Source: Chaetorhynchus papuensis
Taxonomy: Eukaryota; Chordata; Aves; Passeriformes; Rhipiduridae
Direction: 5' to 3'
Assembly: GCA_013396525.1 (NCBI GenBank)
Contig: VWYX01000725.1
Location: 310,001 to 374,000 of the forward strand
Length of the DNA: 64,000 nt
The notes under the pieces were generated by a model that saw only the letters and a list, made by a program, of their open reading frames with translations, was not told the origin of the DNA and made no database searches. Position numbers and translations under genes: made by a program. Below, piece by piece: positions 1 through 11,025 of this stretch (position 1 is the first letter of the stretch; each line of letters begins with the position of its first letter).

Positions 1-1004
1 TACTTCTCACAGAAGTGGGGCTTTTTTACTTATTCTTTGCTCTCTATACAAGTATTCCATTTCAAATGTTTTCTTCGTTTCAGACATAACAAACATGTTA
101 TGTTTGTAGAAAGAGAAACTGAAGATGAAAGCAAGTATTTATATACTTTTAATGTCAGTTTCCATTTAATAGAGTAGTACTTGCACGAATGGAATTTTAA
201 TAAAGCGGATTACACTGTATCTCACTGTATACTTTAAAAATACTGAAGATTAAATATTTTATATCACATTAGATTTCCCTCCAAGTATACAGCTACAATA
301 TCATAGTTTCACAGCATTTTTAAAGAACATTAATATTGACACTATGCAAACAAGCAAACATATTTTAAACGCCTCTTTTGACACATAAGATCAAGAGACT
401 ACACAAAAATAATACTACTTGTACTAAGAATCAAGCACTCAAAAAAAAGAGAAACCATGTAGTTTTCCCAGATAACATTGTAACTCTTCTGCTTCAGGTA
501 CTCATCCTGCTTGCTGAAAAAGGCAACAGTTATAAAGGACAAGGATGAGCAGTAGCACATAAAAAAAAAAAAAAATCCACAAGGAATTGAGCAGAGTCAG
601 TGCAAGATAACTAACAAAGAGAAGCACCTAGATTTAGATTGCCAAATTAACCCTAAAAGTTAGGATTTCTTAACTTGAAAATTCTGGACCTTCAGTCTAA
701 ACAAAATCCTTCTAATATTTTCTTAGGGTGGGGGGGGGGGAATCTCTCTACCACTACACATCCCCCGTGGCAATACCACACTTCAAGAACAAATTTGCCA
801 TTTTCTTCAGCCAAAGTAGCTGGTGGCAGTGGGAGGCTACTTTTTGACTACCATTTGACAAGAGGAGCAGACACTGTCTGTCCCTCCCATACAGTGGGAC
901 AGTTTTAGAGTGTCCTTTTCCTCTCCCCTCCCCACACAGCACAGCTGCTCTGGCACCTCCCAGAAACACAACTTTTAGATGAAGCTCGTTTCTACTTTTA
1001 AACA

Positions 1005-1070
1005 ATCAAAAAACCCAAAAACCAACCAAACAATCAAAAAAAACCCCAAAAACAGACAAACAAAAAAACC
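1005..1070. repeat. CAAA/CCAAAA-rich low-complexity tract
   Basis: Imperfect runs of CAAA, CCAAAA and CAAAAAA units in BRD1 intron 2. Similar tracts in the opposite orientation (GTTTT) occur at about 24,690-24,770 and 54,360-54,425. Confidence 0.7.
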
Positions 1071-1402
1071 TGATGAGTACAAACAGCACAATGTAAGCAA
1101 GCACGTTCAGGAGTTCTGTATTTCAATAAAACCTAAATGGAATTTCCTAGTAAAGAAAGAACACATGTCTACAGCCAGAAGGTCTGACGTACATCCTCCA
1201 TGCACAAGAGTTCCCTGGCGGTCCCAGACATTATTACAAGTGCTAAGCAATTTACAAGTCAGCATGGACAGCACTGAAAACTGAAACCACCCTAAGACTC
1301 TAAGATGAACTACTGCACCTTTGGAAGTAGATACTTAGGTATAGATTTTCCAAAATACCTAGGCAACAGGACAGATATAGGCCCAGCATTAAAAATAAAT
1401 TA

Positions 1403-1403
<1 letters not shown>

Positions 1404-1436
<33 letters not shown>
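1404..1436. repeat. (A)33 homopolymer
   Basis: Uninterrupted run of 33 A followed by GAAG and another A-rich stretch, in BRD1 intron 2. On the BRD1 sense strand it is poly-T. It could be the tail of a decayed retroposon, but I recognise no element body. Confidence 0.9.
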
Positions 1437-1446
<10 letters not shown>

Positions 1447-4149
1447 AACCAGACAGGGGAAGTAAATATTCATCTCCTATCATCAATGGATCAATGGTTA
1501 GCAACTTCTGATCCTTCACCCTTAAATCAGTAATTCACAGATAAAAGTCTGAGATGTCATATAAATAGATTATAAACGACCTAGGGAATGACACTATCTA
1601 GAAAAGTTAACAGCAAAAAGCTTAGAGTATGATATCTGTGTAAGAAATTCTGGTCGAAGTCATTCAAGTAGCATAGAAACCTGACCTAAGGTAAGCTGAT
1701 CCAGAAATTCATGAGCTACAAAAGTTGTGTAAAAATTATGAAGAATGCTGTTCCACACCCAGTCTTTTTAAAATATTATGAACATTAAGAAAATTGTTTT
1801 GGAAAATAGAATGATCAAAAACTGTGTTATTAAAAAGCTCAGTCGTTTATATACTCTCACCATCCATGAAAGGATAAAAATCCTTCCCCCTAAATGGAAT
1901 ATAAATTGCAAGATGCTTTTCAACTCAAGCTTCACCAGATGAACTCAGGGGCTGCATCTAGCAAGTACTTTCCTCCTCACTTTGATCTTCGTGTTTGTAC
2001 ACTCTTCAAACTACCAACTCTGAAGAGACAGCAATATGCCAAGGAGGTGTATTGTCTAGTTACTAAGAAAGCAATCCAAACCAAGCATCTCCATGTGTGC
2101 CTCAATTTCCAGAGATGTTGAAAACGTATTAAAATCAAATTCTTCAGGTAAAAAAGCACTAGTGTTTAATTTATTCAACCTGAATAGCTTATTTGCTCTT
2201 CCTCAAGAACTCTGAAAAATCATGCTTCAGCTCCAAGGGAATAAAAGTGTACTAAAAACAGATTAGAGAAAAAGAGTAATTTAAATGAAGATTGCTGTGA
2301 AATGATCTAAATAATTTTTTAATACTTTATGGGTATGTACTTAACTCCTACAGAAACATGAGAGCATTTCCTGAACAGAAAAAAAAAATAAAGAAGAATA
2401 GCCAAAGAAAACTAGACAACTTTGGGTCTAAAACTAGAGATTTGGGTCTGGAGCATAACCACTTTTCCTTTTAATATGCCCATTTCCGTTTTACTTTCAA
2501 TTCAAGGATCAGTTTTCTAGGACTGAACATGTTCCCGTTACAAAGAGTACTTAAGCAACGGTCTCCCTTAGCTGACAACAAGCAATTTATAATAAAGCTC
2601 AACTTTAAAACAGCTTTGAACTGTGCATATTTTTTACATTTATGACATACAGTACAGGAACTGTACTTGTTTCCAGAAATATGAAAAGAAGCATAAATAG
2701 AAGCAAGCTTAATTTCTCTGCAGTCTTGAAAAGAAATTCAATCATTAAAGCAAAAAAAAAAGAAAGAAGAAAATGTCTTTGTATTTTTGCTCCTGGTATC
2801 TAATGACTATTAAAAAAAAAAGCCATCTGATGATAACATCTTTTTATGATCTGGGTTTTTTTAAAGTTGCCAATGGAACGAGCTGCCAGAGGCACAACTG
2901 AGAACATACTTTCTTATCCTCAACTCTTAGTTCATGTTCTTTCTTACACAGTCTTAAAAAAAGCAAAACAAAACCACACTACACTACCAATTGAGATTGT
3001 CCTAATTAACACAAAGCCAAATTATTTTACACCAACTTCCGCCTTCCATGGACAATAGTTCCCGTTTAAATAGCAGTATTAGCTGCCTGCTGTCAACTTA
3101 AGTTTTTCTGCAGTGCATCACCAAACAAAAATACCACTTTACCAAGGAAACTGTAACAGAGAACAGAGCAATTAATCTGATGTTTGTAAACACCACATGG
3201 GAGCTGAAGGATGTTTGTCAAAGTCAATAAGTAGCTTCTTACATTAACAAAACTTATTACAGGAAAGAACTGCAGTCTCAAAACATGTATTTATTTAGGT
3301 TAATTCAACCAGCTTTAATTGCTCACTACCTGAGACTTGTGAGTCAGCTATTTAAAAGGCATCCTATTATTTTAAAAACCCTCACTTGTCTGTGCACTCT
3401 GAGTCCGGTCACAGTACAGGCAATGAGCCTGCACATGGAAGTGGTGCCTGTTCTGAGAAACTTTCCAAACTACTGCTCTTAAATTAGTAAGAATTTAATT
3501 CAAGGGGTAAACAAACATACTGGTGTTGTAAACACACAAATGTAAATTTTGGAAATAGCTCCCGAGAAGTTATTCTGCCCCACAAGGAAAACACATCCTT
3601 GAAGTTTTTTGGTAAACTTACATAGATCTTACACTACAAGTTTATTCTTAATTTAAAAAAGGTGAGATGAACAAGATTCAAAACTTATATACATAAACGT
3701 AATTTTCATCCTGGATCTCTTAAAATTAGAAAAAGAAGCTCAGAATCCATAATTACAAATAAAGTTAACTTTTAGTTTGGCTTTTTCTTTTTTAATATGA
3801 AGATCAACTGCATCTACTATTCCGAATTCAGCGGTTAATTCTCAAAAGTACAGTGAATGACAACTGAACACACAACATAACTTAGTCTGACAAAAAAACC
3901 CCAAACCAAACATTCTGAGGACAAGACAGACCACTTGATCACTTCATAATTTCTCTGAAGTAGTTACTGAATTTTTAATGCAACTCCACAAAAGTACAAT
4001 GTACATAATTAAGAGTAATTCTCTTAGAAAGGCCTTCAAAGAAAGCATGTAAAAAACATAAAGAACTTGAAGGAGGAATCTAAAAGCACTGGTTTAAAAT
4101 TAAACAGATAATAAAGTAAAGGTTTCTCACATTTTGATGGTTTGCTTAC

Positions 4150-5516
4150 CTCTGGGGGGGAATATAAGGAGCAGATACTGTTGGCATAACTGTACAGGGT
4201 TCAACCACTGTTTTCTTGGCTTTTTTTGTCTTTTTTCTGATTTTTGATGTAGACCTAGCAGTTCTGACTGATCCCTCCTTTCTACAAACACCGTTTTTGA
4301 TTTCAGCTTCTCCATAAATATTCAGAGGTCTCCGTGTGCAACCTGGTGGAGTATGTACATCGCAATAGGCAGTCTTTTTCACAGAGAATGTTGTTCCACT
4401 GCCAGTTAGTTCTTTCACAGGTTCCATTTTCATATATAGACCAGCCTTTTGAGCACACGTCACATGGAATGCAGTATAGCAGTTTGCTTTGTGGCACTGG
4501 ATGCAGGCACCAACACCTTTCTGTTTACAGAGGTAGCATGTTAACTTCCATCTGGCTGGGGGAATGTTCCTGACACCATCAATTGGCTCAATAAAAACCG
4601 TATTGGCAAATCCAACTTCTGGAATCCACAAAGCACACACCACGTGTCCCCAACGATCATCATCTGTCTTTTTAAAGGCACCTCCCTTGTTTGGGCACAG
4701 CACACAGTCTACAGGCCGAGAGCGGGACTGCAAACAGTGTCTGCAGAGCCACTGGCCCTCAGGTATATATGGCACCCCATAGCATTCCTGATGTACTGCT
4801 AAATTACACATATCACAAAACAGGATCACATTGCTGTTCTGACATTCACCATCCATGCATATACAACACACTGCATCTTCATCAATTAAAGACTGATGAT
4901 CACCCTGTTTTTGGTTCTCACAATAAGACTCTTTTTCAAACCTATCCATAAGGAATTCAAACATATTTTGTGAAACAACTGACACTCCATCACTTTTCCG
5001 CTTATCATTTATCAATTCTAACCACGCATAATCTTCTTCATCCATGTCATACTCAACTTCGTTATCAAGTTCTTCTGCTGACTTCTCAATGAATTTGTAA
5101 TAAATTGGAGGTCTCCGAGGAGCTGAAGGAGGACTGTATTCAACAATCCGTACTTTTGGTTCTGGAAGAGGAGCTGTTGTAGCAGGTATACCATGTGAGC
5201 TCGGAAGAGCTTCATTTTTCTTTTTCACTTTGTTATTTTTATGGCGTTTGCTTCTTAGACAAACTGGTGGTCTTTCACTATTTTCTTTATTGCTGTTGCA
5301 TTCACTCATTTCCTGGGCAGTAAGATCATCTTCTAATATAATTTCTAAAGGATCAAAGATACTGATCCTATGCAGGCGACCTTCAATTTCTATTTCAACC
5401 ATCCTTTGAGCTTGAGCGTATGTCAAGGTTTCTCGTGTCGGGGAGTGCTTAATACTGCATGGGGATGAAGAATGCCTTGCTGCCGATACTCGATGGCATC
5501 TTCCTTTTCTCCTCAT
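4150..5516 (-). CDS. BRD1: BRD1 (BRPF2) first coding exon, N-terminal part
   Basis: Exon 2 of BRD1, a chromatin reader that scaffolds the HBO1/KAT7 (also MOZ/MORF) histone acetyltransferase complexes with ING4/5 and MEAF6 in the nucleus. The exon runs from 5530 (acceptor AG at 5532/5531) to 4150 (donor GTAAGC at 4149). It has only 14 nt of leader before ATG at 5516-5514, starting MRRKGRCHR, the known BRD1 start; an upstream in-frame ATG at 5567 lies in the intron. It encodes 455 codons plus 2 nt. Residues about 30-65 and 116-170 form the Enhancer-of-polycomb-like region that contacts the acetyltransferase. PHD1 has C217/C220, C234/C237, H242/C245 and C258/C261. The zinc knuckle has C271/C274, H291 and C294. 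The extended PHD2 has C327/C330, C338/C341, C346, H351/C354 and C385/H388. A Lys/Arg-rich stretch follows at about 420-436. The bromodomain and PWWP domains, expected C-terminal, are outside the window. BRPF1 and BRPF3 are close paralogues, but the N-terminus and the neighbouring ZBED4 favour BRD1. Confidence 0.96.
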
Positions 5517-8500
5517 TTGGTAATGTTTACCTAAAATTAGAACAACAGTTAATACTATGAACTCCAAACAATCATATTAAAAGATTAGTTTTACTGTAGT
5601 AAGGAAAAAACCCTTCAGTTCTACTGCCCTCTATGTATATATTTAACTAAAAATAAACAAAACCTGTCACTCTTACTCAACAGGACTACTCAGTTTCGTA
5701 CAAGTTTAACCTAAAGATCAATAGATCTTCGAAGTAACAGCTTCACTGAGTAAACACAGCTATACACAATCCTTGCTACAAAAACCCTCTAGAAGCACTG
5801 TTTGCAAGACCACTGCATGACAACAAAAACTTTTCAGAAGTGTCACAGATAAAAAAAAAATCGCATTTGTTACCTTGTAAGAAAACCTTTCATACAATAC
5901 TTCTTAACACCTTAGGGGTGCCTGCAGATCGCAAGTTTTTGCAACAGCTACAGATTATGCCCTCTAGACCTCTCTTCAGAAGAACTAACACAATTGTGAA
6001 AGAAAAACAAGTTTTCTCTGACTTTTTTTCCAGTGCAATTTAAAACACTCACATTATTAACTCGATTACTATAGCTATATTTAAAAGCTAGAAAAGCACA
6101 CTAACTTCCACATTTAGCAAATGGGAAGTTTGACAGCCCCATACTTATTTTGCTTTTCTCAATCCTTAGTGAGCACATTATTCTTCACAACATGCCAACA
6201 AAAAACAGAACTCACAGTGCCCAATATGGTGCAGTACGGACTGCAACTAGTAAATATTCCACCTGTAAAGTAGGTTTGACTCAGAGCCAAAACGTGTTCC
6301 CTGCTTTTAAGTACGCATGTACACACATTCTTCTCCTTCAACAGATTCTTCAGGAGCTGTTCTCAAATCAACTGCTGATAGATAAAAATCTCCCTGTTTT
6401 TAAATCAAATCCCAAGCTCTTTAAAACAATTTTTAAGTTTACCACCTACAGCAAAAAGATCACATACCATACAAAAAGATAACTTTCTTCCCACCATTCC
6501 AAAGCCCCAGGACTAAGATGAGCATGTTCTTTGGTCACAAAATTTTTAAGTTAAAAGCTTCCATACATACTTATGCCTTTTGATATCTTCACGATGGGTA
6601 GGGTTTTTCTCCTATAAGGGTTGAAAATATTACAAACCCACCTGACATCTTCAAGTTTAAAATTCCATTCCCCTCCTTCCTTCTTCCCAATAAATCATTA
6701 ATAAATTGCATCATTCAACGTCAGCTACATAAAAAACCCTTGATCTTTAATCACTGATTAAAGTATTATTAGGGCCTCACCATTTCAACTCTGCATTTCA
6801 AGTCAGCGTTGCTCACTACAACACAACTAGTGTTAGCATGTATTTCCAAAATAGCAGAGAAATAGCGAGATCAAAACACAACTGCTGTTAAATACCAGTA
6901 TATCTATTTCAGAAGGAAAACAGCAAGCACTGAACAACTACATTAACTACTTCATGTCACTTGCCTTTTCCCTAAGTCTATGACAACTTCTATATGCACA
7001 CCCTCAAAGTACTGAAGGAACTCCTTTGACAGGAAGACTGAATCACTTAGGCAACTAACCCTAAAACTAGTTCCTGAAAGGCTCTGATCTGTCTGCTCTC
7101 ACAAACTGACCCTGCTTTCATAATCTAAGCTCATTTTATTATTCACGTGAGAATTGTGCTTCTCATAGATCTTTCACATAACTAATTCTTAACTCTTATT
7201 ACTTGTTTCTATACCATATAACCAGACAATAGTCAGTGTTTAATCATGACAGATCTCTGATCTGCTCTTTATAAACAACAGAAGACTATAAAAGGTTCCA
7301 CCTCTTCAAACAACTTTGGACGAAGCATTTCATAATTAAATTCTGTAAAACAACAAAGGACTCCACCATACTAGTTTCTTAACGGCAGAAAACAGTTTGA
7401 ACAACTAATACTGCCACAGAAGGTCCAACGACTAAAACCAAAAACATACCAGTAATATAACCAAAAGGAAGTTAGTTCCCAGTTTCAATACAGATTTTGT
7501 AATTCAGAGGCCCAAAGGTAACACAGTAGCCCTGATTTCTTATTGTGAACAAGTAATGATGGATTCTTCAGCTAAAACACACTGATGTGTCAATGTACAG
7601 CAATTACAGATCAGAATGGACTCAATTTACTCGTCAATCAAGAAACACAATTTACAACATGTTTACCTCATATAATTGCATTTCAAGTCTGTCTAGATGT
7701 AAAAGTCTGGTTTGGTACTTTTAATGCCCCTTCCTACATTTTAGCTGGTTGTGTATCTGCTCGTAGTGGCTCCTGAGGACAGAGACTGTTTCAGAAAAAA
7801 TACAGAGCGAGAGATGAGAGGTGACCTTCAGAAATCAAAAACATGTGTAACCTGTCCACACTACCTTAACCCACTACCACAGAAAAACATTAATGCTATG
7901 TTTCCAAGCTCTCCATCCCCCTCCGTTGCCAAGATTCTCGAGCATGGCTTCAGGCAGGCATAAGAATAGGAAGGAAATACTCAAAAGCACAAGATCTTTA
8001 ATCTTGCTTAAAGATTTAGGATGGCTGTTGCAAAAGTCAAACGAACTTTATGAATCAAACTGATAAAAAAATTATTGAGATGACATCTAAGTATACTGTA
8101 ATACTCAACAGTAAATACAGCTGAATTAGGAAGGAAGTTACAGTCTCAAAAACAGAATGGATATCCCACAAATACAACGTAATGCACACAGAATCGACAC
8201 TGGTACTCTGGTCGAATTTCATGCAAATTTAGCGTGAAAAACTTAAATGCCCCAGAGGACAAAGCAGGGTTTTGTTTCTCCAAAATTCTTCTATTTGCAA
8301 ATGTTCTATAAATACTCCGGATGAAGACCAGATTTCTGCATAGCAAATTCATGACCTACAACTGGCTTGCTTTTCCTAGGCAACTATCAGCTAGCTTTTT
8401 TCCCTCCCACCCCTCTACCCCCCCTTCCCAGTATCCTGTAGGTCGATAGGAATGAAGATCAAGACCTAAATTTGAAGAAGACTAAACTAAGACAAGTTTC

Positions 8501-8734
8501 CATTCAATGCTCACAAAGATACTGCACTAACTGCACATGAAATTATTTTAATGTACTTCTGCTAGCACTGTCCTGCCCTCAAAGACTGCAGGACATAAAC
8601 CAGGAAAGTTATCCACAGCTCTCCTCTCACAGAATTGCATCAGCTACTTAGGAAGAAAATCACCGGCAGACGTTTTTCCTCACCACAACAGGAGACGGAT
8701 ACAACTGTTTCTGTGAAATATACGATATGAGGCC

Positions 8735-8759
8735 AAAAAAAAAAAAAAAAAAAAAAAAA
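8735..8759. repeat. (A)25 homopolymer
   Basis: Uninterrupted run of 25 A on the plus strand in BRD1 intron 1, poly-U in the BRD1 transcript. No retroposed body was recognised next to it. Confidence 0.9.
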
Positions 8760-9471
8760 GCTATTTATCAAGGTGCGGGATAGCTAAAACGAAATACGAA
8801 AAGTACAATAGCATATAGTTCTAAATTACAACCTCTGCCCTAGTTACCTTCCTCCTCTTCAAATAAACTGCCTCTGGTCCCTGGATTCCCTGCTCAATGG
8901 ACTAGGGAATTCCATTCTCAATGGCACTTTCGTGTAGACCATTAAAAAGAGAAAGACACAGGAATGCTCTTTAGTCCTAGACAATGAGACACGGTAAGCA
9001 AACAGTGCCTACACGCACACGGGGCGGACACCACCCGCCGCTTCAGCCGCGCAGCAGGACCGCTCCCCTCGGGGAACGGCCCGGAGCGGGGGCTCACGGA
9101 GCCCAGCGAACGGGCGCGGGCACGGCCGAGACACGCGAGACCAGAAGAGCCGCTCTCCGCCGGCCCAGCGGAAAGAGCCCACCGACGCCTGATCCCGCAC
9201 GCCGCCAGATCCGGCAGCCATCCCGGGATCCTGCCTCCCGCGCGCGGCTGCCCACGCCCCCGGGCCCGCCCTCGCCGGTGCCGCGCCAACACTTCCTGCC
9301 CACGCCCAGGGAGCCTCCAACGCGCTCCCTCCCCTGCCGCCGATGGTTCCTGCCCGGCGCGGCGCTCCCCCCTCCCGGCCCCCGGCAGGATGGTTCCTGC
9401 CCGGGCCCATCATCTCCAGCCCTTCCCAACAGTCACTCCCTCCCCGCCGCGAAAATACTCGGCCCACAAAT

Positions 9472-9479
9472 ATGGCGGC
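9472..9479 (+). promoter_or_regulatory. YY1-type motif
   Basis: AAATATGGCGGC matches the YY1 core ATGGCGGC preceded by A-rich bases. It lies on the plus strand, inside intron 1 of BRD1 and antisense to it. A weaker ATGGCGGA occurs at about 9,783. Motif match only. Confidence 0.4.
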
Positions 9480-9710
9480 TGACAAAACAGCTCCAGCGGC
9501 GCCCTCCCTCCCTCCCTCCCCCAGACCTCCGCGCTCGCCTCTCCTCGCCTCTCCGCCCGCCTGCCGCTGCCCCCCCCGCAGGCTGCCGTGCCCAGCCCGC
9601 CCTGCTCCTTCCCCCATGCCGCTCTCCCGTCCCGCTGCGGCGGGACCAGCCGGCTCCCGGCCCCGCAGCCCCCGCCCGCCGGCCGCCGCCGCCCGCCCGG
9701 CCGTACTCAC

Positions 9711-9960
9711 GCTGTGGGAGCCGCCGAGGAGCGGCTGACAGACCTCCCGCTCCGCCGCTGCGGCCGACGCTCGGCCGGGTTAATGGCGGAGGCCCCGCCG
9801 GTGCTGCCGCTTGGCCCCGCGTCCGGCAGCCGCGGGCGGGCGAGCGGGCGCTACGAGGGCCGCGCTGCCCACGGCGGTCACCCGGCGCTGGGTGCGGGGC
9901 TGCTGCTGCCGCCGGGCGCGGCGCATTCGTGAAGCGCGGTGCGCGTCGCCGTCCGGCTGC
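9711..9960 (-). other. BRD1: BRD1 exon 1, non-coding (5' limit estimated)
   Basis: Within the CpG island the minus strand reads CCCACAGC|GTGAGTACGG, a strong 5' splice site with GT at 9710/9709. Spliced to the acceptor at 5532/5531, this gives a 5'UTR whose last 14 nt before the ATG come from exon 2. The 3' end at 9711 is well supported by the donor. The 5' end at 9960 is only a placeholder, since no transcript evidence is available. Confidence 0.5.
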
Positions 9961-10149
9961 GGGCTCGGCGCTCGGCTCCCGGGGCTGAGCGGCTCCCCTC
10001 CCCCCGCGGCACAAACAATGCGGCTTCACCACAGCGCTGCGCCGACGGGGGGGAGGAGGAGAGGCGGGCGGGGAGGGAGGGAGCGAGCGAGCGAAGGAAG
10101 GGACGTGAGGGCGCCAGGCGCCGCCCAGCCCCGCCGCTGCCGCCACCGC

Positions 10150-10160
10150 GGGGCGGGGCC
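10150..10160 (+). promoter_or_regulatory. Sp1/KLF GC box
   Basis: GGGGCGGGGCC, a perfect GC box, in the upstream part of the BRD1 CpG island. It would lie upstream of or near the BRD1 start. Motif match only. Confidence 0.45.
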
Positions 10161-10260
10161 TGTGCGCCGCCGCTCCCCGGGCCCTGGGCCGGCACCGGCT
10201 GCGCTCGGGGCGGGAGGGCGCTGCCCCCGCGACCGCCGCGCTCCCGCCCGGACCGGCCGG

Positions 10261-10290
10261 GCCCGAGCCCGAGCCCGAGCCCGAGCCCGA
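10261..10290. repeat. (GCCCGA)5 hexanucleotide repeat
   Basis: Five perfect GCCCGA units followed by a near-copy beginning ACCCGC, at the outer edge of the BRD1 CpG island. It lies upstream of the proposed exon 1 and so is probably promoter or far-5' sequence. Length polymorphism is plausible. Confidence 0.9.
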
Positions 10291-10969
10291 ACCCGCCGCG
10301 TATCCTTGGTAGAACGTTCGACCGGCCCAGCGCGGGCGCCAGGGAACGGACGGGGGCGGGACGCGCGGCTCGTTATAAAACCGAAGCTCAAAAGTTGAAG
10401 CGAGTGGTATTTATTATCTCTTAGGGGGGAAGTCCAAGCTCAAGATTCCTTACATAGAAAATGTGCTTGAAAGTCAGCTCTTGCGTGGTCTCCGGGTCAA
10501 GCTGGTGCTTGTAGATTAACTGATAATAGCCTTACATTTTGACAGAGCAAAAGCAGGTTATTTCTGGCTCCCTCTGGGAAGGACACCCTTTGTTAGGTAT
10601 TATTTTTAGACAGCCATTACAGCCATATTCGAGAACTGGAGGATTTTACTGCAATACATTTCTGCAAGGCAGCTGCACCCACATCCTTAAAAAACAACGT
10701 TTAGCTGGCCCAGCCTTACACAACCACTTGCCTGTGCTGATCATCCAGAACAAGTCCTGCATATAGTAAAAAGCAAGTGATTGAGAGTAGGTGTGATTCT
10801 CCTTACCCATCAGTATTTAGCATCCACTCAGCTAAACTGCTGCTAAACAATTCATTTTTATGTGTTCTCTAGCAATAAGATATCTGCTTGCCTCAAAAAC
10901 CAGTTGGTCCTACAATAAATATATGACTAGGGAATCAGAAATAGATACACCTGCTATTACTTGTAGAAA

Positions 10970-11025
10970 GTCAATTAAGGTCCAGAGAGTTTAAGCAACT
11001 TGGCTAAGGAAACCTTGTAGAATAG
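10970..11025 (-). repeat. MIR-like SINE fragment
   Basis: The stretch containing CCAGAGAGTTTAAG, CAACTTGGCTAAGG and TTGTAG follows the reverse complement of the 3' half of MIR/CORE-SINE (cacagagaggttaag..acttgcccaagg). It is old and diverged. Pattern recognition only. Confidence 0.45.

Larger units (their letters stand above)
1..4149 (-). other. BRD1: BRD1 intron 2 (part)
   Basis: Sequence downstream, in BRD1 sense, of the exon 2 donor at 4149/4148. I searched it for the expected next exon, which would begin with the residues that follow PYIPPQR in BRD1, and found nothing on the minus strand, so exon 3 lies beyond the left edge. The stretch is AT-rich with A15 at 561-575, A33 at 1404-1436 and a CAAA-rich tract at about 1005-1070. 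Short open frames here lack family resemblance or codon structure and I do not call them. Confidence 0.75.
5531..9710 (-). other. BRD1: BRD1 intron 1
   Basis: AT-rich DNA between the non-coding exon 1 in the CpG island and coding exon 2. The donor GTGAGTA at 9710-9704 and the acceptor ending AG at 5532/5531 define it. It contains A25 at 8735-8759. The promoter-side end, from about 8,980, lies inside the CpG island. I see no supported gene in it. Confidence 0.65.
8980..10380. promoter_or_regulatory. BRD1: CpG island, BRD1 promoter
   Basis: About 1.4 kb of very GC- and CpG-rich sequence with sharp borders against AT-rich DNA. It contains the first-exon donor of BRD1 on the minus strand, a perfect Sp1 GC box at 10150-10160, a YY1-type ATGGCGGC at 9472-9479 and a GCCCGA hexamer array at 10261-10290. 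No convincing TATA box was seen, as expected for a housekeeping CpG promoter. Long open frames on both strands here are GC-driven artefacts. The transcription start is not visible from sequence; it should lie between about 9,800 and 10,250. Confidence 0.85.

Noticed and set aside
5517..5567. Upstream in-frame ATG at 5567 extending BRD1
   Set aside because: It lies in the intron upstream of the acceptor at 5532/5531. The known BRD1 N-terminus starts at MRRKG.
8942..10424. Many long open frames on both strands (up to 334 codons) in the first CpG island
   Set aside because: They overlap in all frames, are dominated by Ala, Arg, Gly and Pro, and show no domain. Stop codons are simply rare in CpG-rich DNA.
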